Position numbers and translations under genes: made by a program. The notes below the pieces were generated by a model. It made no database searches. It had not been told where the DNA came from and worked only from the letters and a program-made list of their open reading frames with translations. A stretch of DNA of 64,000 nucleotides from Metallococcus carri (GTDB lineage Bacteria > Actinomycetota > Actinomycetes > Actinomycetales > Dermatophilaceae), in contig NZ_JAAOIV010000008.1 of the NCBI RefSeq assembly GCF_011440275.1, forward strand, positions 62,001 through 126,000, in the 5' to 3' direction. Positions 8,755-16,590 of the stretch are shown in pieces (position 1 is the first letter of the stretch; each line of letters begins with the position of its first letter).

Positions 8755-9425
8755 GCCGCGTTGGCGCTCTCATTCTCGTAAGCGACCGCCCACCTCACAT
8801 CCTCGGCCGAGATGCCGAAGTCCTCCGCGACCTCCTCGACGGTGGCGCCGGCCTCGACCTCGTCGGCGAGCGCCGCAGTGCTGACGCCTGCGATGGAGGG
8901 CCTGCCGAACCGCTGGAGCGGATCAATCACGACCGGGGACTCGTTGCTCGCAACCGGAGGGCGCAACCGCTGGGCAATGCCCTCGGCCCAGGTGACGCGG
9001 TGAACGAAGGCGTCGCCGGGATAAGTCAGCAGACCCTGACCGTTGCTGACGAGCCAAAACTCCGGCGGCAGGTCAGCTTCCTCCTGTGCGGCAAAGAGCA
9101 GGTCAGTGCCCGAGACCCAGGGTCGATGTTCGGCGAGCGGATACGGCGCACCGGTTTCCTCACGGAGCCGCTCGATGAACGCCCGCAGTTGAGGCATCGG
9201 CACCTTCTGGTTGCGATATCCACGAAGCAGTGCGGCCTCGACGAACTCGCCCCAGGTGACCACCCTTCGTGACGTCACCTGCTCACGCAGGATCGGCAGG
9301 TACGTGTGGCCACCCTGGGTGCGGCCCTCCAGCCAGTAGTGCAAGGTGGATTGGGGCATCGCAAGGAGCCGCGCTGCCTCTGCTTCCGCGTAGACCTCGC
9401 GGTCGAGGACCGTCACACCCACCAT
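8751..9425 (-). CDS. DUF433 domain protein, probable antitoxin
   Basis: 224 aa from ATG 9425. The N-terminus (about 5-90) resembles a MerR-like winged helix (YAEAEAARLLAMPQSTLHYW), suggesting DNA binding. The C-terminus (about 165-220: RFGRPSIAGVSTAALADEV, then VEEVAEDFGISAEDVRWA) is the DUF433 helix-turn-helix found in antitoxins. The open frame extends to 9656, but the extra N-terminus is low-complexity and overlaps the divergent kinase gene. The next gene is a PIN-like toxin with a 4-nt overlap. It probably represses its own promoter between 9426 and 9546. Confidence 0.7.
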   Translation of the reverse strand: MVGVTVLDREVYAEAEAARLLAMPQSTLHYWLEGRTQGGHTYLPILREQVTSRRVVTWGEFVEAALLRGYRNQKVPMPQLRAFIERLREETGAPYPLAEHRPWVSGTDLLFAAQEEADLPPEFWLVSNGQGLLTYPGDAFVHRVTWAEGIAQRLRPPVASNESPVVIDPLQRFGRPSIAGVSTAALADEVEAGATVEEVAEDFGISAEDVRWAVAYENESANAA

Positions 9426-9546
9426 GGCTACATCACACCAGACCACACCGACAGTCGAGTAGATATCGGCGCCGGTGGCACCCACGGGGCGCGCTCTTGT
9501 CACTCCGATGCCGGATCGCGCTCCCCGCATCTGCCAGGATCGGCCG

Positions 9547-10740
9547 GTGGACACCGGCTGGGGCAGCACCGTCGCGATCGTCGTGATCGGCGCGCTGATC
9601 GTGCTCGCCGTCGGTTGGTGGTTGCTCCGCCCACGCACCCGCCCGCAGTTCGTCACCGACCGCGAACGCGCGACCTACGCCACCTTGCACACCGCCTCGG
9701 TGGCGGCGCGCCATTTGCGCGGCGGGCTGGCACCGACCGAGGCCCGGCGGGCGGTGGGACCCCTGCGAGAACTGCTCGGCACCCCTGCCCTGGCCCTGGT
9801 CGACCGCAGCGGCCTGCTGGCCTGGGAGGGCGCAGCCGAGGACCACGCCACCCAGGTGGTGGACATCGCCACGAGCGCACTCGACACCGGAGAGGTGCGC
9901 GCGGTCGACCTGCCCGCCTGCGGCGACCCGACCTGTTTTCTGCGCTCAGCCGTGGTCGCGCCGGTCGTGGCGGGGGACCGCGTCGTCGCCGCGCTCGTCG
10001 CGCCCGCACCCGAGAGCACCCCTGGCCTCACCCGCGCCACCGAGGAGGTCGCCGACTGGGTCGCGACCCAGGTCGATCTGGCGGACCTGTCCCGGCAGCG
10101 GACGCGCACGATGGAGGCCGAGCTGCGCGCCCTGCGCGCGCAGATCAGCCCGCACTTCATCTACAACAGCCTCGGCGCGATCGCGTCCTTCGTGCGCACC
10201 GACCCCGACCGCGCGCGCGAGCTGCTCCTGGAGTTCGCCGACTTCTCCCGCTACGCCCTGCGTGAGGGCGGCACCTTCACCACGCTTGCCGAGGAGTTGC
10301 GCAATGTCGAGCGCTATCTCGTGCTGGAGCAGGCCCGCTTCGGCGACCGGCTCACCGTCAGCCTCAAGGTGGCACCCGAAGTCCTGCCGATCCGCGTGCC
10401 CTTCCTCGCGATCCAGCCCCTGGTCGAGAACGCAGTGCAGCACGGCATCGCGCCCAAGGAGAGCGGTGGCCGGATCGAGATCGTCGCCCGCGATGTCGGC
10501 ACCGAGGCCGAGATCAGCATCGACGACAACGGTGTCGGTGCCGACCCGGCCGTCATCCGGCAGGTCCTCGACGGGGGCGCCGACGGCCAGGACTCGGTCG
10601 GCCTCGGCAATGTCGACGCGCGCCTGCGGCAGGTCTACGGCGACGATCTGGGCTTGGTGGTCGAGACCGCACCCGAGGCGGGCATGCGGGTGACCTTCCG
10701 GTTGCCGAAGTTCGCACCGGCGGCTTTGGATCGCCCCTAA
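9547..10740 (+). CDS. LytS/YehU-type sensor histidine kinase
   Basis: 397 aa from GTG 9547, with AGGA 8 nt upstream. It has one N-terminal membrane segment (about 7-26), a GAF-like sensor region (about 40-175), a His_kinase domain with the phosphoacceptor in ISPHFIYNSLGAI (H203), and a GHKL ATPase with QPLVENAVQHG (N box) and DDNGVG (G1). Only one membrane helix is seen, unlike the multi-pass 5TM-LytS proteins. It is followed 11 nt later by its LytTR regulator and then by transporters. In E. coli such pairs (BtsSR, YpdAB) sense pyruvate and control carboxylate uptake, so a carboxylate-sensing role is plausible here. Confidence 0.9.
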   Translation: MDTGWGSTVAIVVIGALIVLAVGWWLLRPRTRPQFVTDRERATYATLHTASVAARHLRGGLAPTEARRAVGPLRELLGTPALALVDRSGLLAWEGAAEDHATQVVDIATSALDTGEVRAVDLPACGDPTCFLRSAVVAPVVAGDRVVAALVAPAPESTPGLTRATEEVADWVATQVDLADLSRQRTRTMEAELRALRAQISPHFIYNSLGAIASFVRTDPDRARELLLEFADFSRYALREGGTFTTLAEELRNVERYLVLEQARFGDRLTVSLKVAPEVLPIRVPFLAIQPLVENAVQHGIAPKESGGRIEIVARDVGTEAEISIDDNGVGADPAVIRQVLDGGADGQDSVGLGNVDARLRQVYGDDLGLVVETAPEAGMRVTFRLPKFAPAALDRP

Positions 10741-10751
10741 GGTTCCACGGT

Positions 10752-11489
10752 ATGACGCCCCGTTTGCGCGCGCTCGTCGTCGACGACGAGGCCCCCGCAC
10801 GCTCGGAGCTGGCCTGGTTGCTGCAGCAGCATGCCGATATCGCCGAAGTGGCCACGGCAGCCAGCGGCGCGGAGGCACTCGCGATGCTGGAGAGCTCCCC
10901 CGTCGACGTCGTCTTCAGCGATATCGCGATGCCCGGGCTGGACGGTATGACGCTCGCCAAGGTGCTCGCCAAGTTCGCCGAGCGCCCCGCTATCGTCTTC
11001 GTGACGGCCTACGAGGAGCATGCCGTCGACGCCTTCGCGGTGGACGCGGTCGACTATCTGGTTAAGCCCGTGCGGCCCGAACGCGTCGACGACGCGGTGC
11101 GCCGGTGCCTCGAGGGTCTACGCCCGGCGACGGGAGAGACCGCCGAGGAAGAGCGCGTCGCCGTCGAGCTCGGCGGTGTCACCAAGTTCATCCCGCTGTC
11201 CGAGATCCGCTACGCCCAAGCCTCCGGCGACTACGCCCGGCTGCACACCGCCACCAGCTCCCACCTCATTCGTGTGCCCTTGACGACTCTCGAAGAGCGT
11301 TGGCGCTCAGCGGGATTCGAGCGCATCCACCGCTCCACCCTGGTGTCCCTGAAGCATGTCACCCAGTTGCGCGCCGAAGGCGGCGGCCTGGTCGCGCTCG
11401 TCGGTGACACCCCGTTGACCGTCAGTCGCCGGCATGGCCGGGCGCTGCGCGGTCGCCTGCTCGACCTGCATTCGGCCCGTGGCGACTGA
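10752..11489 (+). CDS. LytTR-family response regulator
   Basis: 245 aa. Receiver domain about 5-120, with the acidic pocket VVDDE (9-13), the phosphoacceptor D57 in FSDIAMPG, T/A at TAY and K in LVKPV. A LytTR DNA-binding domain follows at about 140-240 (FIPLSEIRYAQASGDYARLH and ERIHRSTLVSLKHV). LytTR proteins bind two 9-bp direct repeats 12 bp apart; such a site is present at 13319-13348. The gene is preceded by its kinase and followed by a small membrane protein whose start overlaps its stop. Confidence 0.93.
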   Translation: MTPRLRALVVDDEAPARSELAWLLQQHADIAEVATAASGAEALAMLESSPVDVVFSDIAMPGLDGMTLAKVLAKFAERPAIVFVTAYEEHAVDAFAVDAVDYLVKPVRPERVDDAVRRCLEGLRPATGETAEEERVAVELGGVTKFIPLSEIRYAQASGDYARLHTATSSHLIRVPLTTLEERWRSAGFERIHRSTLVSLKHVTQLRAEGGGLVALVGDTPLTVSRRHGRALRGRLLDLHSARGD

Positions 11490-11838
11490 GCCTCCGCAGC
11501 GCGTCCGCGTCACCAGTTCGCGACGCGGCACCGTCCGGCCACCGGCCCCGTCGACCGACGCCGAGGGGCGGCATACGGCATACCTGAGCTCGCTGATGCG
11601 AGCGCAACTGCTGCTGTCGGTGCGGGTGCTCGTGGTCGGCACCCTCGCGCTCGGCGCCCTCCCCGCGCTCTTCGCACTGGTGCCCTCCACTGCGGACCTG
11701 CGGGTGGCCGGCATACCGTTCTTGTGGCTCGCGCTGGGGGTGGTGATCTACCCGGCGGCCGCGATCGTCGGGCGCGCCTACCAGCGCGCCGCCGAACGGC
11801 TCGAGGGGCAATACCGGGACCTGGTAGGACCCCGGTGA
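11479..11838 (+). CDS. Small two-helix membrane protein linked to a symporter
   Basis: 119 aa from GTG 11479, which overlaps the stop of the regulator gene by 11 nt; the upstream frame is antisense-like and was ignored. A polar N-terminus (1-35) precedes two membrane segments (about 45-66 and 78-98) and a basic or acidic tail. Layout and size resemble the DUF485 partner proteins of acetate symporters, though the sequence is too divergent for a firm assignment. It overlaps the next symporter gene (GTGA), so it probably assists or anchors that transporter. Confidence 0.7.
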   Translation: MATEPPQRVRVTSSRRGTVRPPAPSTDAEGRHTAYLSSLMRAQLLLSVRVLVVGTLALGALPALFALVPSTADLRVAGIPFLWLALGVVIYPAAAIVGRAYQRAAERLEGQYRDLVGPR

Positions 11839-13319
11839 CCCAGCCCTGGAGCGTGCTCGCGGTCGCGCTCGTCACGGTCACCACGCTGCTCGTCGGGCTT
11901 TTCGGATTGCGTATGGCGCGTGCCACGACCGACTTCTATGTCGCCGGCCGCACCGTCTCCTCTTGGCGCAACGCGAGCGCGATTGGCGGCGAATTCCTTT
12001 CTGCCGCAAGCTTTCTCGGCATCGCCAGCCTCGTCTTCGAGCGCGGCGCGCCCACGGCCTGGTTGCCGGTCGGCTACACCCTCGGCTATCTCGTGCTGCT
12101 GGTGCTCGTCGCGGCGCCGCTGCGTCGCTCGGGTGCTTACACCGTGCCGGACTTCGCCGAGCTGCGGTTGGAGTCGCGTGCTGCCCGACTGGTGTGCTCG
12201 GCGCTCGTCGTCGCGGTCGGCTGGCTCTACGCGCTGCCGCAGCTGCAGGGCGCCGGCGTGGTGTTGCGCCATGTCACTGGCTGGCCGCGCTGGGTCGGCA
12301 CGCTCGTCGTCGCGCTCGTCGTCGGCGCCAATGTCGCGGTCGCCGGGATGCGCTCGATCACCGTGGTCCAGGCCTTGCAGTACTGGGTCAAGCTCACCGC
12401 GATCTGCATCCCCGCGTTCGTGCTGCTCGCGGTCTGGCTGCGCGACGGCCGGCCCGCTCCCACCGGGCTGACCGACGGCTGGTGGGATCCCGTGCCCGGC
12501 CCGTCGTCCGGGCCCGGGCTCTGGCTCACCTACAGCACCCTGGTCGCGTTGTGCTTCGGCACCATGGGCCTGCCCCATGTGGTGGTGCGTTTCTACACCA
12601 ACCCGACCGGACGAGAGGCCCGGCATACGACGGTGGCGGTGCTGGTGCTGCTCGGCGTGTTCTATGTGTGGACCCCCCTCTACGGCTTCTTCGGGCGGAT
12701 CTATCTGCGCGATGCTCCCGCCGACGACACGCTCGTGCTGCGGCTGCCCGATGTCGCCGTGCCCGGTGTCGGCGGCAGCCTGCTGAGCGCCCTGCTGGCC
12801 GGCGGCGCCTTCGCGGCCTTCCTGTCGACCACCTCCGGCCTGGTGCTGTCGGTGGCCGGCGTGCTGGACCAGGACGTGGTGCGACCCCGTGCGCATCGCT
12901 CCCCCGCGACCAGCTTCCGCGCCTCGACCGCACTCGCGGTGGTGACGCCGACGGTCGTCGCGCTCGCGGCGACACCGCTGCGGCTGTCCACCGCCGTCGG
13001 ATATGCCTTCGCGCTGGCGGCCGCAACCTTCGCGCCGCTCATCGTCCTCGGCGTGTGGTGGCCCCGCCTCACCGGTCCGGGCGCGATCGCCGGGATGCTC
13101 ACCGGCGCCACGACGACCGCGGTGTCCGCCGCGCTGTCGGGGCAGGTGCCGGCCGGCTGGGCCGCCGCGCTCACCGAGCAACCCGCGCTGTGGACCGTGC
13201 CGCTCGCCACCCTCGTCAGCGTGGCGGTCTCCCTCGCCACCCACACAAGCACGCCGCCGCACTCCCTGCAGACGCTGCAACGGCTGCACACCCCCGAAAA
13301 CCTGAGCGCGGGCAGCTGA
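11835..13319 (+). CDS. Sodium:solute symporter (SSF), acetate/monocarboxylate type
   Basis: 494 aa from GTG 11835, coupled to the preceding small gene. About 13 hydrophobic segments, with the SSF signatures GGEFLSAASFLGIASLVF near the N-terminus and CFGTMGLPHVVVRFYTN in the middle, typical of the ActP branch. It should import a small carboxylate with Na+ or H+. It is shorter than ActP at 13811 and divergent from it, so this cluster holds two related uptake systems. The first LytTR half-site begins at its stop codon. Confidence 0.9.
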   Translation: MTQPWSVLAVALVTVTTLLVGLFGLRMARATTDFYVAGRTVSSWRNASAIGGEFLSAASFLGIASLVFERGAPTAWLPVGYTLGYLVLLVLVAAPLRRSGAYTVPDFAELRLESRAARLVCSALVVAVGWLYALPQLQGAGVVLRHVTGWPRWVGTLVVALVVGANVAVAGMRSITVVQALQYWVKLTAICIPAFVLLAVWLRDGRPAPTGLTDGWWDPVPGPSSGPGLWLTYSTLVALCFGTMGLPHVVVRFYTNPTGREARHTTVAVLVLLGVFYVWTPLYGFFGRIYLRDAPADDTLVLRLPDVAVPGVGGSLLSALLAGGAFAAFLSTTSGLVLSVAGVLDQDVVRPRAHRSPATSFRASTALAVVTPTVVALAATPLRLSTAVGYAFALAAATFAPLIVLGVWWPRLTGPGAIAGMLTGATTTAVSAALSGQVPAGWAAALTEQPALWTVPLATLVSVAVSLATHTSTPPHSLQTLQRLHTPENLSAGS

Positions 13320-13348
13320 CCGTTCGTCGCGGCATACCGACCGTTCGT
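13319..13348 (+). promoter_or_regulatory. LytTR operator: two ACCGTTCGT direct repeats, 12 bp apart
   Basis: ACCGTTCGT at 13319-13327 and 13340-13348, separated by exactly 12 nt. Each copy fits the published LytTR half-site pattern [TA][AC][CA]GTTN[AG][TG], and the 21-bp spacing places both on the same face of the helix. The site is 126 bp upstream of the DUF485-actP start, with the LytTR regulator gene 2.5 kb upstream. I infer that this regulator controls actP. Confidence 0.75.
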
Positions 13349-13422
13349 CGCGGACCGATCGACCGCAGGGCGCACGGTTCGGCCGTTGGGCGACCGGCCG
13401 CGCGGCATACCTCGCGCCCGAG

Positions 13423-13438
13423 TGTGACCCGCGCCACA
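13423..13438. promoter_or_regulatory. CRP/GlxR-like palindrome upstream of DUF485-actP
   Basis: TGTG-N8-CACA with TGTGA in the left arm, close to the CRP-family consensus TGTGA-N6-TCACA. It lies 36 nt before the DUF485 start. Acetate uptake genes are typical CRP/GlxR targets in actinobacteria. At this distance it could overlap the core promoter and act as a repressor site. Confidence 0.5.
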
Positions 13439-13473
13439 GTGATCCCCGGCCCGATCCCGACCGGAGGTATGCC

Positions 13474-13809
13474 GTGACCGATCCCACCACCACAGCGAGC
13501 GAGCGCTATCTCGCCGTCCAACAATCCGAGGAATTCGTCGACCTGCGACGGCGGTTCCGCCGGTTCGTCTTCCCGGCGACCGCCTTCTTCCTCGCCTGGT
13601 ATTTCCTCTATGTCCTGCTGTCGGTCTATGCGCCCGGCTTCATGGGCACCAAGGTCTTCGGCCAGATCACCATCGGCCTGCTCATGGGCCTGGGCCAATT
13701 CGTGACGACCTTCGTCATCACCTTCCTCTACGCGCGGTGGGCCAACCGCGAGTTCGACCCCCGCGCGGACGCGATCGGCGCCCGCCTCGACGGCGACAAG
13801 GAGCACTGA
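13474..13809 (+). CDS. DUF485 membrane protein
   Basis: 111 aa, GTG start with GGAGG 7 nt upstream. The two membrane segments (about 34-55 and 67-92) and the conserved RRFRRFVFPATAFFLAWYF region match DUF485, a family nearly always encoded directly before ActP-type symporters (YjcH in E. coli). Its exact job is unknown; it is presumed to be an accessory subunit. One nucleotide separates its stop from the actP ATG. A CRP-like and a LytTR site precede it. Confidence 0.93.
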   Translation: MTDPTTTASERYLAVQQSEEFVDLRRRFRRFVFPATAFFLAWYFLYVLLSVYAPGFMGTKVFGQITIGLLMGLGQFVTTFVITFLYARWANREFDPRADAIGARLDGDKEH

Positions 13810-13810
13810 C

Positions 13811-15448
13811 ATGCACGCACTCGCCAGCGCCGCCGCCGAGAAGGTCGGCTCGCCCGCACTCAATATCGCCATCTTCGCGATCTTCGTGGCGATCACCCTC
13901 GCGATCGTTATCAAGGTCTCGGCCGGCAAGAAGACCGCGGGCCAGATGTACACCGCCGGTGGCGCGTTCTCCGGCAAGCAGAACGGCATCGCGATCGCCG
14001 GTGACTATTTGTCCGCCGCGTCCTTCCTCGGCATCGCCGGCGCGATCGCGCTGCAGGGTTACGACGGCTTCCTCTACTCGATCGGCTTCCTCGTCGCCTG
14101 GCTGGTCGCGCTCCTGCTCGTCGCCGAGCTGATGCGCAACACCGGCCGGTTCACGATGGCCGACGTGCTGTCCTACCGGCTCAAGCAACGACCGGTGCGT
14201 ATGGCGGCCGCCTCCTCCGCGCTCGTCGTCTCCTTCTTCTACCTGCTCGCCCAGATGGCCGGCGCCGGCGCGCTCGTGTCGCTGCTGCTCGGCGTGGACG
14301 GCTCGGCGGCGCAGAACCTGGTGATCGCCGTGGTCGGCATCGTCATGGTGGCCTACGTGATGATCGGTGGTATGAAGGGCACCACCTGGGTGCAGATGAT
14401 CAAGGCGGTGCTGCTGATCGCCGCCGTCGCGATCATGACCGTCTGGGTGCTCGGCAAATACGGCTTCTCGCTCAGCCACCTGTTCGACGCCGCGGTGCAA
14501 AAGAACCCCAAGGTCGGCGAGAAGTTGCTCGCGCCGGGCGTGAAGTACGGCGTCAACAACACCACCAAGATCGACTTCGTGTCGCTCGCGATGGCGTTGG
14601 TCTTCGGCACTGCCGGCCTGCCGCACGTGCTGCAGCGGTTCTACACGGTGCCCAACAGCAAGCAGGCGCGAAAGTCGGTTGAGTGGGCGATCTGGCTCAT
14701 CGGTGGCTTCTACCTGCTGACCCTCGTCATCGGGTTCGGTGCCGGCGCGCTCGTCGGCGCGGCCAAGATCGGCGCGGCCCCCGGCAAGGCCAATGCCGCC
14801 GCCCCGCTGCTGGCCTACGAGCTCGGCGGTTCACCGCTGCTCGGCATCGTCTCCGGCATCGCGTTCGCCACGATCCTCGCGGTCGTCGCCGGCCTGACCA
14901 TCACCACCAGCGCGACCTTCGCCCACGACCTGTACAACCAGGTCTTCAAGCGCGGCACCGCCACCCAGGCCCAGGAGGTGAAGGTCGCGCGGATCGCGGC
15001 TGTCGTCGGCGGTGCCATCGCGATCCTGGGCGGCATGCTCGCCAAGGACCAGAATGTCGCCTTCCTGGTGGCGCTCGCGTTCGCGGTCGCGGCCAGCGCC
15101 AACCTGCCCACGATTCTCTTCTCGCTCTTTTGGAAACGGTTCAACACCCGCGGAGCGGTGTGGAGCATCTATGGCGGTCTGCTCAGCGCCATCGTGCTGA
15201 TCATCTTCAGCCCGGTGGTGAGCGGGAAGGTGGACGCCAAGACCGGAGCCAACTTGGCGATGCTGCCGAAGTCGATCGACTTCCACCTGTTCCCGCTGGA
15301 CAACCCGGGCCTGGTCTCGATCCCGATCGGCTTCGCCCTGGCCATCATCGGCACGCTCACCAGCCGCGAACACGACGCGGCCAAGCACGCCGAGATGGAG
15401 GTGCGCTCGCTGACCGGTCACGGCGTGGCCGAGGCCATCGAGCACTGA
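13811..15448 (+). CDS. actP: Cation/acetate symporter
   Basis: 545 aa, SSF family, about 13 membrane helices. The signatures GDYLSAASFLGIAGAIAL and FGTAGLPHVLQRFYTVPNS are those of ActP acetate/glycolate permeases, and the length matches E. coli ActP (549 aa). It should take up acetate or other short monocarboxylates at low concentration. It is preceded by its DUF485 partner and followed by a strong hairpin terminator. Regulation by the upstream LytS/LytTR pair and a CRP-type factor is suggested by sites at 13319-13348 and 13423-13438. Confidence 0.93.
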   Translation: MHALASAAAEKVGSPALNIAIFAIFVAITLAIVIKVSAGKKTAGQMYTAGGAFSGKQNGIAIAGDYLSAASFLGIAGAIALQGYDGFLYSIGFLVAWLVALLLVAELMRNTGRFTMADVLSYRLKQRPVRMAAASSALVVSFFYLLAQMAGAGALVSLLLGVDGSAAQNLVIAVVGIVMVAYVMIGGMKGTTWVQMIKAVLLIAAVAIMTVWVLGKYGFSLSHLFDAAVQKNPKVGEKLLAPGVKYGVNNTTKIDFVSLAMALVFGTAGLPHVLQRFYTVPNSKQARKSVEWAIWLIGGFYLLTLVIGFGAGALVGAAKIGAAPGKANAAAPLLAYELGGSPLLGIVSGIAFATILAVVAGLTITTSATFAHDLYNQVFKRGTATQAQEVKVARIAAVVGGAIAILGGMLAKDQNVAFLVALAFAVAASANLPTILFSLFWKRFNTRGAVWSIYGGLLSAIVLIIFSPVVSGKVDAKTGANLAMLPKSIDFHLFPLDNPGLVSIPIGFALAIIGTLTSREHDAAKHAEMEVRSLTGHGVAEAIEH

Positions 15449-15470
15449 GTTCACCGCTCACTCAAGGTCC

Positions 15471-15510
15471 GACGAGCCCCGGTCACTCCCCGACGTGGCC
15501 GGGGTTCGTC
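15471..15510. terminator. Terminator after actP
   Basis: A 12-bp stem GACGAGCCCCGG / CCGGGGTTCGTC (one G-U pair) with a 16-nt loop, between actP and the convergent CNNM gene. There is no T tract, as is usual in high-GC actinomycetes. Confidence 0.75.
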
Positions 15511-15555
15511 ATGCCGAGGAATGCCGTCCGCCTCGGACCCGCTTCAGCGAGCACC

Positions 15556-16590
15556 TCAGACCAAGCGGCGCTGGGTGGCGTCGGACACCTCGCCGACCAA
15601 CTCCTCCAGCACATCCTCGAGGAAGACGATGCCGTCGACCCGGCCGTCGGCGTCCACCACCCGGGCCAGATGGGTGCCGCTGCGCTGCATCGCGAGCAAC
15701 ACGTCCTCCACCTCGTCCTCGCCCCGCACGGTGGCGAGCCGGCGGATGCGCCGCGGCGGCACGGGCTCGTCATACGCCTCGTCACGGGCGTAGAGGACGT
15801 CCTTGAGGTGCAGATAGCCGGCGAGTTCACCGCGCGCGTCGAGCACGGGGAAACGGGAGAAGCCGCGCTTGGCGACCAGATGCTCCACGTCGGCCGGGGT
15901 CGCACCCACCCGCACGGTCACCACATCCGACAGCGGCACAGCGACATCGGAGGCGACCCGGTCGCTGAACTCCAGCGCACCGCGCACCCGCTCCTCCTGC
16001 TCGGACTGCAGCAGGCCCTCGCGGTGGGATTCCTCGACGATCATCTCGACCTCCTCGGCCGAGAAGGTCGAGGTGACCTCGTCCTTGGGTTCGATGCCGA
16101 GGCGGCGCACCACGAACTTCGCGATGCCCTCGACCAGGCTGATCACCGGCCGCAACACCCGGGTCACCCACAGCAGGGCGGGCGCCAGCAGCAGCGCGGC
16201 GCGGTCCGGCCCGGCGATCGCGAGGTTCTTGGGCACCATCTCGCCGAGCACGACGTGCAGATAGGCGACGATCAGCAGCGCGAGCACGAGCGAGATGACG
16301 TCGGTGGCCGTCTCGGGCAGCCCCGCGGACTCGAACGGCGGCCGCAGCAGGTGCTCGATCGCCCCCTCCGCGACGGCACCGAGCAGCACTGAACACACGG
16401 TGATGCCCAGCTGGGCGCACGCCAGCAGCGAGGCGACATTCTCCAACGCTTCGAGCGCGCGGGAGGCACGGCGGGAGCCGGCCGCGGCCAGCGGTTCGAG
16501 CTGCGAGCGCCGCGCGGCCATCACCGCGAACTCGGCACCGACGAAGAAGGCGTTGCCGGCGAGCAGCAGCACGGCCAAGACGAGGTTCAC
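15556..16590 (-). CDS. CNNM/CBS-domain membrane protein (short form)
   Basis: 344 aa. An N-terminal CNNM (DUF21) transmembrane domain (about 1-190, including FVGAEFAVMAARRSQLE and HVVLGEMVPKNLA) is followed by a CBS pair (about 210-335). It lacks the C-terminal CorC_HlyC domain that its neighbour has. The family is linked to Mg2+/Co2+ export or cation balance. Its start overlaps the stop of the 440-aa paralogue (ATGA), so the two are co-translated and may form a heterodimer. Confidence 0.9.
   Translation of the reverse strand: MNLVLAVLLLAGNAFFVGAEFAVMAARRSQLEPLAAAGSRRASRALEALENVASLLACAQLGITVCSVLLGAVAEGAIEHLLRPPFESAGLPETATDVISLVLALLIVAYLHVVLGEMVPKNLAIAGPDRAALLLAPALLWVTRVLRPVISLVEGIAKFVVRRLGIEPKDEVTSTFSAEEVEMIVEESHREGLLQSEQEERVRGALEFSDRVASDVAVPLSDVVTVRVGATPADVEHLVAKRGFSRFPVLDARGELAGYLHLKDVLYARDEAYDEPVPPRRIRRLATVRGEDEVEDVLLAMQRSGTHLARVVDADGRVDGIVFLEDVLEELVGEVSDATQRRLV

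Noticed and set aside
8148-9425. Integrated element with attachment sites at tRNA-Arg
   Set aside because: I found no integrase and no second copy of the tRNA 3' end in the window.
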